Shown piece by piece: positions 31,314-41,646 of a stretch of 64,000 nt of DNA (the first letter of the stretch is position 1; the number at the start of each line of letters is the position of its first letter). Origin of the DNA: Leishmania martiniquensis (Eukaryota > Euglenozoa > Kinetoplastea > Trypanosomatida > Trypanosomatidae); NCBI RefSeq assembly GCF_017916325.1, contig NC_090171.1, positions 1,787,501-1,851,500 of the forward strand, in the 5' to 3' direction. The translations under genes and the position numbers were made by a program. A model generated the notes under the pieces. It was not told the DNA's origin. It searched no databases and was given only the letters and a program-made list of their open reading frames with translations.

Positions 31314-32729
31314 ATGGACATTTCGTATCAGCTGTGGTCACTGGTGGAGCAGGCACGGCGCTCATCGACCACACGGTCAGGGCGCACTCGTCCCGCTCGC
31401 CGCAAACGGACCGCAGAGGAGGAGCAGGCAACTGAGTCTCTGCTGACAACCTCTAAAGCGCTTGACGACACCGCTGTGGTGGCCATCTGCCGCGCCACGG
31501 CTAACATTGCAGCTGTGCTGGCCGCTCTTGACGCAGCGACGCTTAGCTCGACGGCGCACCTGCAGAGCAGCCTTCTACTTTCGGATGCAGAGCTGCTTTC
31601 CGTGAGCAGCTCGCTTAAGGCATTCACAGAAACCCTCAACAAGGTCGCTGCATTGACGACCACGCAATCTGGGCGCGGTCGCTCTGACGGCGTGTCTTCA
31701 AGCGCCGAGGGCAGCGATGACGGCTTCGAGAGCCTGTCGGTGGGCAAACCCGCCCTGCAGCGGGCTCAGGCTGGAAGTGGTGTCGCTGCGCACCTTCGGC
31801 AGGCTGTCTCGATTCTCGAGCAGCGCATCGCCGCGAAGCGCCTTCAAGTCGCCCTTGCGAAGGAAGAACTGGCCTTATACAAGACGGAGATGTTCTTGTA
31901 CGGTCACTGTGGTATGCTCTCCTGCTCCGACGACGAGGCTGCAGAGCTCGCCCGCTACATGGAGACGGTGCGCAAGGATGTCGTTTCCCGGGGTCAGCGT
32001 GGCGCCATAGCAGGGGATTCCGTAGGAGCCGGTGAGTTGTTCGATGATGCTGGCGCGCAGCAGCGGCGTCATCACTCGGTGGCGAAGCTGCAACCATCCA
32101 TGCCAGGCTTTGGCACCACGTTCCGTGTAGTTGACGGCATGGTGCAGCGGGCCGCGGAAACTTTCAAGGTAGCTGGCAGCCATGCGGACGCGGCCTTGCA
32201 GGTCGCGCTGACCGGTCGCCACTCGGCGGCGCGCGAGCTGCTGCACGTTGGCACTGCCTCCGTCGCTGAAATGCTCATGATGGGTACCGGATCCGGCGGC
32301 GGCAGCCGCTCTAAGCTCTCGAGGCCACCCGCTGAACGGTGCCTGTCAACTTCAGGTGTAGGCGCGCCTCCGCTGCCTACACTTCAGCCTTACCAGCTGA
32401 CAGAGGACGAAGAAGCGCGACTGCAAGAGCAGAATCGGGCGCTTCTGCAGGCTCAGCATGAGGCATCGGCGCAGGATGCCAAGGCAGTTGAGGCATCGGT
32501 CAGAGAGCTGTCACAGCTGACCTCGCTGATGAGTGAGCAGGTGGTACAGCAAAATGAGCAGTTTTCGGTGCTGTTCAAAAACACGGAAACGGCGCAGGCG
32601 CATCTCCAAAAGGCCGTGGAGGAAGTGCAGAAGCCCCTGGGTGTTTTTTGGAATCCAACGCGGCAGCTTGTGGCGGCTCTTTTGATGTGCACGGCCGTCC
32701 TCCTGACTGCGAACTGGGCCTCACGGTGA
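31314..32729 (+). CDS. syntaxin-18/Ufe1-like Qa-SNARE
   Basis: A 471-residue tail-anchored protein. The C-terminal SNARE motif runs from about residue 387 to 441 (AKAVEASVRELSQLTSLMSE then QVVQQNEQFSVLF), with the zero-layer glutamine at Q413. It aligns with syntaxin 18, in which the same position reads VLQQEAEID. A single membrane anchor (about 446-466, LVAALLMCTAVLLTANW) ends three residues before the C-terminus, typical of an ER SNARE. The N-terminal part is helical with Ser-rich linkers and should form the regulatory bundle; the segment DEEARLQEQNRALLQ before the SNARE motif also matches the Ufe1/syntaxin-18 group. The expected role is fusion of Golgi-derived vesicles with the ER. The ATG at 31314 is followed by a hydrophilic start (MDISYQLW) usual for this family. 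Confidence 0.82.
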   Translation: MDISYQLWSLVEQARRSSTTRSGRTRPARRKRTAEEEQATESLLTTSKALDDTAVVAICRATANIAAVLAALDAATLSSTAHLQSSLLLSDAELLSVSSSLKAFTETLNKVAALTTTQSGRGRSDGVSSSAEGSDDGFESLSVGKPALQRAQAGSGVAAHLRQAVSILEQRIAAKRLQVALAKEELALYKTEMFLYGHCGMLSCSDDEAAELARYMETVRKDVVSRGQRGAIAGDSVGAGELFDDAGAQQRRHHSVAKLQPSMPGFGTTFRVVDGMVQRAAETFKVAGSHADAALQVALTGRHSAARELLHVGTASVAEMLMMGTGSGGGSRSKLSRPPAERCLSTSGVGAPPLPTLQPYQLTEDEEARLQEQNRALLQAQHEASAQDAKAVEASVRELSQLTSLMSEQVVQQNEQFSVLFKNTETAQAHLQKAVEEVQKPLGVFWNPTRQLVAALLMCTAVLLTANWASR

Positions 32730-33568
32730 GGGAGCCATCAGACGGGCACGGAGGTAGCAAGCGGAAATCTCATGGCACCACCAAACATAAGGGAGGGGGG
32801 CCTCTGCATGTATCGTGTCTTCGTGCCGCCTCCAACGTGCAAACCAGCGGAAAGGGAGGAGGGGGCTGTGCCTCTTACCCTCCCCACCTCCCCCCATGCG
32901 TTTGAGGCGTAGGGATTCATGGCGGCATTGTCCAAGGAACAGAGGATTACATATCCTGCTCACGAGCCAATCAAGGAGAGCGTCGTGTGTGTGTGCTCGT
33001 GAGCAGATGAGGCCAGAATGGTAGAGACCAAGAAAACCTATAGCGCCACTTGGGCAGAGGAGCTCGTGCTGAGCATGTCTGTCGCCGTCTCACCTCTTCT
33101 GTGGGCCACCACGATACGCCTGAGAGAGGCGCGCGCATGTGCCCTGACGACTCCGTGCATCGCATCCTTCTTTTCACGCGCTTGGCTGCGCTACCGCCAC
33201 CTGGGCGGCAATGGCTCCCAGAAAAAAAAGTAGCCCACAGCACTTTTTCTTTCCATTGTGGTCTTCTCCGGTGCACATTTCGCTTCCGGTCTCTGCCATC
33301 ACCTTCTTTGGGTGCTCGCGGCATGGTTGTTTTTCGAGGTGGCCGAATCCCCTTGAACGCTTCTTCTCCGTCTTCCCACCATGGCGCGCCGCCGTTTGTG
33401 CTGCCTCGAAGTGTGCTCACGCCTCCTCTCTGCACAGTTACGGTTGAAGGGCAACAGGGTCGATTCAACCTTCACAGACACACCCTCGCAACGAGACGCG
33501 CAAACTAACACATCCCCAATAAACGAGGATACGCTGCCGCCGAAGGGGGTGCGGCCACCGGCTTCGAC
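32730..33568. other. intergenic region, no gene seen
   Basis: A spacer of 0.8 kb between the SNARE gene and the helical-repeat gene. It contains C/T tracts and the acceptor listed next; no gene. Confidence 0.55.
33416..33437 (+). promoter_or_regulatory. candidate trans-splice acceptor, helical-repeat gene
   Basis: A short C/T tract (GCCTCCTCTCTGCACAG) ends with AG at 33436-33437, 132 bases before the ATG. Confidence 0.4.
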
Positions 33569-36500
33569 ATGCTCTGTGACGCCGCTTCTCGGTGCATGCT
33601 GCCCTACCAACGCAAAGCCCTAGCGCAGGTTAGGCGCATAGGACTAGGTGGACGGCAGCAGGCGCCCACAGCAGCCTCTATCCTTTCTGTGTACAATCTT
33701 CGCTGTTATGCCTGTGGGCCGACAAGTATCGGCGATCACGCCACTGCATCTCTGGTCTCGCCTCCGAGCCAGAAGCTGGGCAGCAATTCCGCCTCGTCGA
33801 AGCCGAAAGGCAGCCGCTTTATGCGCACGGTTGGCAACGCGATTGATTCCGTAACGTCGACGGCCGATGATGAGAGCGGCTCCCTTTTGCAGGAAGACAA
33901 TCGAGGAGGGTGGGATGCTCTCCACGCGAGACTGTCGGCTCCACGCGACTTGCTCTCTGCCGCCGCCGTAACAGCGTATCTGCAGCGTCTCCAAAGCCTT
34001 TTGCGGCAAAAATACCATCCCGTCACTTGCGCCTGTGCCGTGCATGAGCTTGGGAAGATTGTGCTGCCGTCACTGAAGGACATCGACAGTGTTACTGTGC
34101 TACTGCTGCTACAGACGTTGCGCATGGCGGACGCAGACAGAAGCATGCCTCTTCTCCAAGATGCAGCCGCGTGGATGAACTTGTACGCAGCGAAGCTGTC
34201 CCTTCCGCAGGCGACAACCGCGATTGAACTGCTGCTTCACTTCGACTGCCCAGTGGCGTCCGAGCTCGCCGTCACGGTGGCCCAGTGCACCCAACGGAGC
34301 ACCCTTTTATCGCTCTCGGTAGCGCGCACCGTACCGATTCTAACGGCGCTGTTGCGAGTTCTCACGTACGGCCGAAACAGCAAGCGTGCGCTGCAGTCCT
34401 TGGTGCAACTTGAGCAGGAAAGCCAAGGTGATATAATAGTCGCCGAGGGGTTGCGCGACGCGTGCATGGGCGGCGAATTCTTTTCTGTGTCGCCTGTGAA
34501 TCTGGCACAACTCCTGCGCACATTGTGGACGTTCAAGCGAGAAAACCGAGCCCTCTACAACACAGAGGCTGCCACCGAATGGCGGTCTCTAGAGGAGGCT
34601 GTGTGCCATATCCTTGCCAAACAAGAGAAGCGCGTCGAGGCGCCGCTCGCTGAGGTCATCGCCGTCATGGCGGACCTTGTTCAGTGGAAGAAGGAGCGCA
34701 GTGTCTCTGATGTCAGAGAAATTCGCGTCAACAATGCTCAGGAGGAGCTGTTTACTGCGCTTCTCGAGAGACTGAAGGCGACTACGGCGCGCTTGCTCAG
34801 CATCTCCTCTGAGTCCACCTTCACTTGTTCAATCTTTCCAGAACTGTGGGCGATGAGTGATGTATCAGCGGTATGGTTCCAATGCTCAGCCTCCGAAGCA
34901 GCGCACCGGTCGTCTAGTGGTTCTCTCCTCGTTGCAGGCAACGAGGACGGAAGTGACGGCACCGGCGCCTTCCTGACTGTGCTACAGGCTCTCCAGTCCG
35001 CTCTCTTGGACGCTGTCAGTGCACGCTGCAGTGCAGAACCACACAATGCGGCCGCCTTGCAGGTCGCTGGGTTTATATGCAGTGAGTCAGTGGTGTCGTG
35101 GATGACCAGCGCCCAGCGAGCATCGGATGAGTCTGTGACGCACGTGACGAGTGATGACCCCTCGCCAATGCTGCCCGATCTCTCATCTCTGGTGCCTAAA
35201 AAGATGCTGCAGAGCCTTATCGACGGGGTTTCGGCTGAGCAGGCGGCTGATAACATCACGTGGACGCCGCAGATGGTTCGCGCAGCGGTTATTACGTTGG
35301 GTAACAGCAGAGAGGCCGCACACCGTACGCAGGCGCTGGAGCTGGCGCGGAAGTGGTACCGACAGCTGCAGGTACGCTCCCAGGCTGGCGAGCGGCTTCA
35401 GCCGATGGAGCTGCTGGCATTTTTTATACCGACGCTGCTGCGGGAAGAGCGGAAGGGTGTGGCAGAGGCAGTGAAAGCGTCCCTGTCGAGGTGGAGTGTC
35501 TCCGAGGTGCTGTTTTTCTTTTCCGAAATCGCAATGCACGGCGGCCGAGCAGGTGGGGTTGAGAGCATGACGGTTCTCCGTGACTCGGGCAAGCTGCTGT
35601 GCACGTACGCCGCGAAGGCCTCCGCGTCGCAGCTCGTGGGGCTGGTGGAGTGTTACGGGCTGGCGCAGGTGCGGAGTGACGACTTCTGTGAAGCGGTAGC
35701 TACGCGAGTTTCGGAGCTGTTGCGAACCACCGTCGCAGATACGTCGCGGGAAAAGGTGTATTTGTCTACATTAGGACCCCCTACTGTGTCCGACGGTGGG
35801 GCCGAATCTTTCACTGCGGGACACGCGCAAGCGGCTCAGGCTGACGCTGCTGCTGCGAGCGGCTCACCACCTGCGGCTGCCTACTCTCCTGGTGTGAGCA
35901 TCGCGCAGCTCGCACGACTACTCCGCTCTCTTGCACTGATGGAGACGCGTCAGAGGACGCCCTTCGTTGACGCGGTGGAGTGTATTATGCGGGCTGCCGA
36001 TGCCGACCAAGGCACCGCGGAGCAGATCACGCAACTCATCGCGGCCTACGCAAAGATGCTTATCTGGAGTTACCCAGTCCTTCGAGCGCTGTCGGAGAGA
36101 CTCCTGCGAATCTGTACGTCAGAAGTAACACTGTCGCACCTCACTACTGCGCAGCTGGCGCTGCTCCGCATGGATGTTACGCTGCCTTCCGTTACTGGTC
36201 GCTGGTATAAGCGGCTTTCGGAAGCCTACAAGCCAGCCGGTGACACGTCCCGCGACTGTGCCGCCGGCCCCGTCACCCTAAACGACTCAGTGGTGCACTT
36301 TTCTATCATCGCGCGCCTACGCGGTCACCCTTCGGACACGCCTCTGGACGAATCTGTGGTGGAGGTGCTGGTGGAGCGCATCCTTGCCCGCGCAGATGCT
36401 CTGAAGATGGACGAGATGGCAGAGGTGCTGCTGTCTCTTGCGCGACTCGGCAAAGGGGACTCGGCCGCATTTCAAAGCCTCACAGTCCGGACTCTTGGAA

Positions 36501-37288
36501 TGGTACCCAAGGCACCCCCACGGTTGATGGCGCACGTGGTGGAGGCGTACGCGCTCGCTGGCCGTGGCGATGATACGGAGCTCTTCACGCTCGTTGCCGA
36601 TCGTACTGTTGCGATGCGCCACGAGATGGCGTCGGTCACTATTGCCGGTATCCTCGCCTCCTTTGCGAAGGCGGGAGTGCGCAACGACAGACTTTTCATT
36701 GAGGTCATTCCGCGCGTACGTCACGTTGCGACCTATGGGACTCCACGGGATGTGGTGAACGTGGTGACCGCCTACGCCACCGTGAACCTGTGGCACTACA
36801 AACTCTTTGCCCGCCTCGCTGATCGCGCCGTTCAGCTCCGCGCCGACTTTCGAACACCTGAAATGGTATCCCTACTCAAGGCGTACGCTACGGTTCAGAT
36901 GCGCTACGAGCGTCTCTTCGTGGAATTCGCGCCGCGCATTCAGACCCTCGTCCACCTTCTCTGCCCGTCAGACCTCGCGAGCATCATGTCCAGCTACGCG
37001 CAGCTCGACATCCGGTGCCCGCCGGTGTGGAAGGCGACCGCTGCCCAAGCCATGGACGTCGCGCAAAGCTTCACCTTGGACGACGCTAAAATCCTTCTCG
37101 AAGCCTACGCAGCCCAGTCTTTCTTTCATCAAGAGTGCGTCGATGCGTTGACCAAGCGCTTCCCCGAGCTGGCGGGCATTTCACGGGGCTCGCCCGAGAC
37201 CGCGGCTGGCGGCAGCGAGAGTGCTTCCAGCGCCTCTGAGGAGTACAAGAGCGAGGACCGCGGTCAGAATGAATCCCTGGAGGGCTGA
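33569..37288 (+). CDS. large helical-repeat protein, probably mitochondrial
   Basis: A 1239-residue protein made largely of paired-helix repeats. The clearest are in the last 300 residues, at about 36-38 residue spacing, with core motifs VVEAYALAGRGDDTELF, IAGILASFAKAGVRNDRLF, VVNVVTAYATVNLWHYKLF, MVSLLKAYATVQMRYERLF and IMSSYAQLDIRCPPVW. This pattern resembles the RAP/HPR/OPR-type RNA-binding repeats of organellar RNA proteins. The N-terminus is rich in Arg and Ser with almost no acidic residues in the first 50 positions, consistent with a mitochondrial presequence. No C-terminal RAP domain is evident; the tail is Ser/Glu-rich. A role in mitochondrial RNA processing or ribosome biogenesis is an inference. 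The specific trypanosomatid protein name is not recognised. Repeat copy B2 lies about 175 bases after the stop, within its probable 3' UTR. Confidence 0.75.
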   Translation: MLCDAASRCMLPYQRKALAQVRRIGLGGRQQAPTAASILSVYNLRCYACGPTSIGDHATASLVSPPSQKLGSNSASSKPKGSRFMRTVGNAIDSVTSTADDESGSLLQEDNRGGWDALHARLSAPRDLLSAAAVTAYLQRLQSLLRQKYHPVTCACAVHELGKIVLPSLKDIDSVTVLLLLQTLRMADADRSMPLLQDAAAWMNLYAAKLSLPQATTAIELLLHFDCPVASELAVTVAQCTQRSTLLSLSVARTVPILTALLRVLTYGRNSKRALQSLVQLEQESQGDIIVAEGLRDACMGGEFFSVSPVNLAQLLRTLWTFKRENRALYNTEAATEWRSLEEAVCHILAKQEKRVEAPLAEVIAVMADLVQWKKERSVSDVREIRVNNAQEELFTALLERLKATTARLLSISSESTFTCSIFPELWAMSDVSAVWFQCSASEAAHRSSSGSLLVAGNEDGSDGTGAFLTVLQALQSALLDAVSARCSAEPHNAAALQVAGFICSESVVSWMTSAQRASDESVTHVTSDDPSPMLPDLSSLVPKKMLQSLIDGVSAEQAADNITWTPQMVRAAVITLGNSREAAHRTQALELARKWYRQLQVRSQAGERLQPMELLAFFIPTLLREERKGVAEAVKASLSRWSVSEVLFFFSEIAMHGGRAGGVESMTVLRDSGKLLCTYAAKASASQLVGLVECYGLAQVRSDDFCEAVATRVSELLRTTVADTSREKVYLSTLGPPTVSDGGAESFTAGHAQAAQADAAAASGSPPAAAYSPGVSIAQLARLLRSLALMETRQRTPFVDAVECIMRAADADQGTAEQITQLIAAYAKMLIWSYPVLRALSERLLRICTSEVTLSHLTTAQLALLRMDVTLPSVTGRWYKRLSEAYKPAGDTSRDCAAGPVTLNDSVVHFSIIARLRGHPSDTPLDESVVEVLVERILARADALKMDEMAEVLLSLARLGKGDSAAFQSLTVRTLGMVPKAPPRLMAHVVEAYALAGRGDDTELFTLVADRTVAMRHEMASVTIAGILASFAKAGVRNDRLFIEVIPRVRHVATYGTPRDVVNVVTAYATVNLWHYKLFARLADRAVQLRADFRTPEMVSLLKAYATVQMRYERLFVEFAPRIQTLVHLLCPSDLASIMSSYAQLDIRCPPVWKATAAQAMDVAQSFTLDDAKILLEAYAAQSFFHQECVDALTKRFPELAGISRGSPETAAGGSESASSASEEYKSEDRGQNESLEG

Positions 37289-37462
37289 TGTGTCGAGGAA
37301 AGTCGACGCCGGTGCGGTTGCAGCAATGGTGCTGCGATGAAGTAGCCCTCCACCCTTTACAGGCACGGCACCGACGGACACGAGGGAAAACAAAGTTTGC
37401 CATAGAGCCTCACTCTCGACACCTAGAGGATATCTCTCAGCACTCCCTGTCCCTGACAATTA

Positions 37463-38045
37463 TGGCGGACGGGCACACTGCTCTCAGTGCACGGCATCAG
37501 GGTGAAGTGCCCACTCTCTGCCTGTGTGCGGAAGAGAGGAGGAAGGGACGTGGAGGCCAGCCAGCCAGCCCCCCCTCCGCCCATCTCACCCACCCTGCCC
37601 CTGCTGCGTGCAGAAGCACTCCGAGTCGTGACAAGGCCAGGGCCCTGCCATGTAGAGGAATCTGAGCGAGGGAGCGGCGCCCATATGTGCGCTCAGGTCC
37701 TGGGCGTAGCTGCGTCGGAGTGCGCATGCGGCGGGCAACGCGCGTGTGCGGTCGACATGATGACCAGAGTGACAGCGCGACGACGGCGCACCGCACTGGC
37801 CTCTGACTGCCTCCCCTCCTCCCTGGCGGTGGTGGGAAACGTGAGGACCCCGCGAGGAGTGTGTGGTGTGGGCAGTGTGTGCGGCAGGGCGCCTCGCTGC
37901 GGTGGGTGCGTGGACTTGTGTCGATAGCGCATGTCTAGACGGCTGCCTCGCGGGACGCGATGAGACCTGTGGGGGCCGGAGAATCGAGTGTGGCAGGAGT
38001 GTAGACCTGTGTGTTGTACGGCGTGGAATGGGCCCGCGGTTGAAG
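37463..38045. repeat. family B interspersed repeat, copy B2
   Basis: The full-length second copy of the 583-bp block, in direct orientation, aligned to B1 without gaps. It differs at 37916 (T instead of C) and 38040 (T instead of G). It starts 174 bases after the stop of the helical-repeat gene and so is probably in its 3' UTR. Confidence 0.9.
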
Positions 38046-40932
38046 AGAGGCGGTCCGAGTTGTTCATCTCACTGTCACTATCATCTCAGTGCCGGCCGCT
38101 TTTGCGTAGTCTGGTCTCTTCTGCAGCCCGCGCTGCGAGCGGGTGCTCGTTGAAATGGAGACGGGTGCACATGTGAAGAGATGGATGCGCTCTGTGGTTG
38201 CGACGACGGGGGCGTTTGGCCGATGTGTGCACAGGGAGGAGGCGCCTGGGGGTGTGCAAGGTTGTTGGCTGACATGTGTCCGTTGAGTGAGTGTGTGCAG
38301 GGCCTGCTACGTGCTGGTTATGCAGCTTCCGAACGCAGTTTTCGGTCGTTACTAGGTTTATAAGATTCATGTGTTGAAAAAAAGGGACAAACGGGGGAGG
38401 GCATTGAGCAAAATCTGTGAGGGCGCCCTGGTTGACCAGAGCACACGCGACTTGGAAAGGCGGCGGGGAAAGTCGGCCCGAACCCGCTTTGGAAAGGGGG
38501 CATTTTCGCGATATAAAATTCACGTGCGTAGCTCCCTGCCGGTGTTCTTCGACGACAGGTACAGAGGCGTTTCCAGCGGTGATTTTTGTTGCGTCACTTC
38601 ATCACGCTGTGACTTAGCCCCTCCCCCACACACATACACATACACACCCTCGTTCCGCATCTGCACTCCTGCTTCTCTCCATGGAAGCACCAGCGCATCT
38701 CACAGATGGGCCGCTTTCGCGTTTTTGGCGAGAGAAAAAAAACGAAGTAAAAGGCACGAAAAACGGGGCGCACGTCATGTGGCGCCTCACCAAGCCGTTT
38801 TCCAATGTTTCCCCTCTGCCCCCTCCTCCGACGATGCCCTTTACCACTGTCGTATGGGGCTTTACAACGTGGCGCGTTTTCCTCTTTTTGTGTGTGTGTA
38901 TGTGGCATCTTTCTGCAGGTCACCACTGCGCTCACGTTTTTCGGTGGACACTGAAATCCTTCCGGTGCTGACGGTCTGCGGTGCGTGCCGTCGCTGCCAG
39001 CCTTGTCCTTTGTGTAGGCTCTACTTCCCACCATTTTTTTTGATTTCGCCTCTCTCTATCGACGCTCGACTTCTCAGGCAACATGGATGCTTACTCCTCT
39101 CCTTCCACCTTCTTAGCGTTCAGCGCACTCCGCAACAGGGAAACACAAGGCCGCCAGCGGAGCGCAGCACTGTTTAGGGCAAATGGCACGCATCGAGAGA
39201 AACGTCATGAAGTCTTTCCATGCAGGCGGCTCACGCTGCGTAGCGTAGTCGTGGGGACAAAGATGAAGAGGGGTGACGGCGGCAGAAAGAGCTCCTCCTG
39301 TTTTTCCATTCGCTTGTGCAAGTGAGACGTACAAAAAAATGTCTGCGGGCATCCTCCCTTTCATCTTTGTCGTACGCAAGCCTCATCCTCGGCACGTCCC
39401 GCCCTTTCCCTCGCGCGCACCGGCGTCGTGCCCCAGCGTAGAATTCGTCTCCTCATGTCGGCGCTTATCCTCGCTCTCTTTTTGCTGGCCTACCTATGAC
39501 GCCGCCGGCCCGAGTATTCGACTCAGAAGGGAGGTCACTGAGGGTCGCTGGCGCCATGGGAAACCCTGGCAGCATCGCTGCTCAACAGGCACGCAAGGAG
39601 GGCGCGGGGTCTCTCTCTGGGCACAATGGGGATAGACGGTCGAACAGGCAGGGGAAAGCTAGTGAGCTGACGAGCATCCCTGGCTCATGGCGCCTCCACC
39701 GACTCAGCTGGGCCTCGGCGCGATGCTCATTAGCCAGACCGCAAGCGAACGGCACTGCGCAGGATGTGCTATCCCATGAGCGGACAGGCGGCGCCGCTGC
39801 GTTTCGTAGCATTCCTTAGCGTAGGCGATGCAGAAGAGATGCCGATGAGAGTAACTAAAGCGTGCCAGCCGCTTCCTTCCCTTCTTGAGCGGTTTTTCCT
39901 TTAGGTGCATCGAGTCCAGCTTCCCGCGAAGTGGGGCTGTTGGGCTCATAGGATGCCAAAGGGGAGTCCTCCAGACGGAAACGCGGGCCACCTTGCAGCT
40001 GAAAGGCGTGCGGCACGGCGAATGCGTACTTCACCTGCCCGCGTGTCTCTCGCTCTCAAGGCCTTTATTCTTTCGACGTGGAAAAGCGCACCCCTTTTCA
40101 CGAGTGCGCCCATCGCTGGAATGTTTAGCGAGCTGTGCAGGTGCCAACGGCAAACGCCGAGTAGCACCAAATAGGAGAGGAGTGCGGTGGTGGGGAACAT
40201 TCAATGCCGGCCTCCCTCCCGCTCCTGTTGCCCTCCCTGGAGGGATGCGACTCACTTCTCGCATTTGTTTGCGCCTCCTCTCTAATCCACAGCGCACACG
40301 CTTCGCATAGGGCTTCCATCCTATCCGGCAAAGCGGCTTCTCGGTCTCTCCACACACAGCCTTCGGCGCTCATTTTCGCTACATAAAACAGACGCTTGAC
40401 GCGAAGTGAACCCCACGACAGAGGAGGCAAAGAGCTGAGAAGCGTTTGATTTTGAACCGCAAACGCACACAGAGTGAATTCTTTCTTTTTCCTCTTTTCT
40501 CTCTCTCTGTCTGTGAGTGTGTGCGCCTGTGTCTACTCACCCATCGGCATGGAATCAGAGGAACACATCAATATCCAGGATTCGGGGGCGCAGTTTGTCG
40601 TTTAGAAAGCGGGCCGCACCATTTGCAGTCTGGGCTGGATGCCCTCTTCTTCCTCTACCCCTCTCCCCCTGAAAAAAAAAGACGCAAGGTTGCGCTGACC
40701 GAGTGAAGCTAAATCGATTAGACACCTCTGCCCCTTCCCCATCTCCTCGCTGCTGGCTAAATATATCTATAGCAATCCATGCATGTGTTTGTGCGCGTCT
40801 TACCATCCCTCCCCCTTCCGCTTGACTCACTCACTCGTGCGCTGTACATCAGAGGGCATCTTTTTTTTTACTCCGTGCACACATATCGTTTGGTTGAAAA
40901 AAAAACGCACGCACTCCTTCTCTTGCACGTAA
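38046..40932. other. intergenic / 5' UTR before the inosine triphosphatase gene
   Basis: A spacer of 2.9 kb. The longest open frame (38371-39177) has mixed composition, no recognisable family and passes through CA and C/T tracts, so it is not called. The right end carries the splice acceptor listed next. Confidence 0.55.
40802..40852 (+). promoter_or_regulatory. candidate trans-splice acceptor, inosine triphosphatase gene
   Basis: A C/T tract at 40802-40835 is followed by AG at 40851-40852, giving an 80-base leader that also includes two homopolymer runs (T9 at about 40861-40869 and A9 near 40897). Confidence 0.5.
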
Positions 40933-41646
40933 ATGTCATGCCCACCCTTACAAAAAATTTCCCTCGTCTCGGGGAATAAGGGGAAGCTGGCGGAGGTGCA
41001 GCGCTTCCTCGCTCACGTGCATGTCATTGTAGAGGCGGTGAAAGTGGATATACCGGAGCCGCAAAACTCATCGGTGGAAAAAATCAGCTGGGAGAAGGCG
41101 GTGGAGGCGTACCGCCTCGTGAACAGCATCCCTACCGGCGCGCCGCTGCGAGACGGAGGCGCACCGGTGCTCGTAGACGACACCTCGCTCGAGCTTGACG
41201 CTCTCGGCGGGCTGCCTGGGCCCTACATCAAGTGGTTTGTCGAGCGTGTGGGAGCGGAGGGTCTACTGAAGATGGTGAAGGGCTTCGCAGCACCTGGTGA
41301 GGAAGACTCGACCGCAGCGGCGCCCGCTCACCGCCGCGCCAACGCGGTGTGCGTCTTATCGTTCTGCCACGGCGTCGACGAGGCCACCGGCCAACCGATG
41401 GTGGAGCAGTTCCGTGGCGTGTGCCGTGGCGCGCTGGCCGCGGCCCCTCGAGGTGGCCAGGGCTTTGGGTGGGATTCGATCTTTGCAATCGAGGCGCAGG
41501 AACCGGCATATTCAAAGACCTTTGCGGAGATGTCCGATAATGAAAAGAACGTCCTCTCTCACCGCGCCATGGCGCTGGAGAAGCTCGTCCAGTACTTGGA
41601 GACTCACGGGGCAGTGCCCCGAAAGGACAAGTCCAGCGCTGGCTAA
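40933..41646 (+). CDS. inosine triphosphate pyrophosphatase (HAM1 family)
   Basis: A 237-residue enzyme of the Ham1/ITPA family, which hydrolyses ITP, dITP and XTP to monophosphates and PPi and keeps deaminated purines out of nucleic acids. The family motifs are in order: SGNKGKLAEVQ at about residue 13, SWEKA, VDDTSLELDALGGLPGPYIK at about 81-100, GQGFGWDSIF, and SDNEKNVLSHRAMALEKL near the C-terminus. Acidic residues D82/D83 fit the metal-binding pair. Compared with the human enzyme (194 residues) it carries two short inserts, one before VDDTSLE (TGAPLRDGGAP) and one around residue 117-135 (EEDSTAAAPAHRRA), plus a slightly longer tail. There is no targeting signal, so it is probably cytosolic. 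The gene lies between repeat copies B2 and B3. Confidence 0.95.
   Translation: MSCPPLQKISLVSGNKGKLAEVQRFLAHVHVIVEAVKVDIPEPQNSSVEKISWEKAVEAYRLVNSIPTGAPLRDGGAPVLVDDTSLELDALGGLPGPYIKWFVERVGAEGLLKMVKGFAAPGEEDSTAAAPAHRRANAVCVLSFCHGVDEATGQPMVEQFRGVCRGALAAAPRGGQGFGWDSIFAIEAQEPAYSKTFAEMSDNEKNVLSHRAMALEKLVQYLETHGAVPRKDKSSAG

Noticed and set aside
30551..31435. 294-codon frame overlapping the start of the syntaxin gene
   Set aside because: It is out of frame with the well-supported SNARE gene and has no family match; it covers the leader and polypyrimidine tracts.
38371..39177. 268-codon frame on the + strand
   Set aside because: No recognisable domain; it passes through CA and C/T tracts and changes composition several times. 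A real gene is possible but unsupported.
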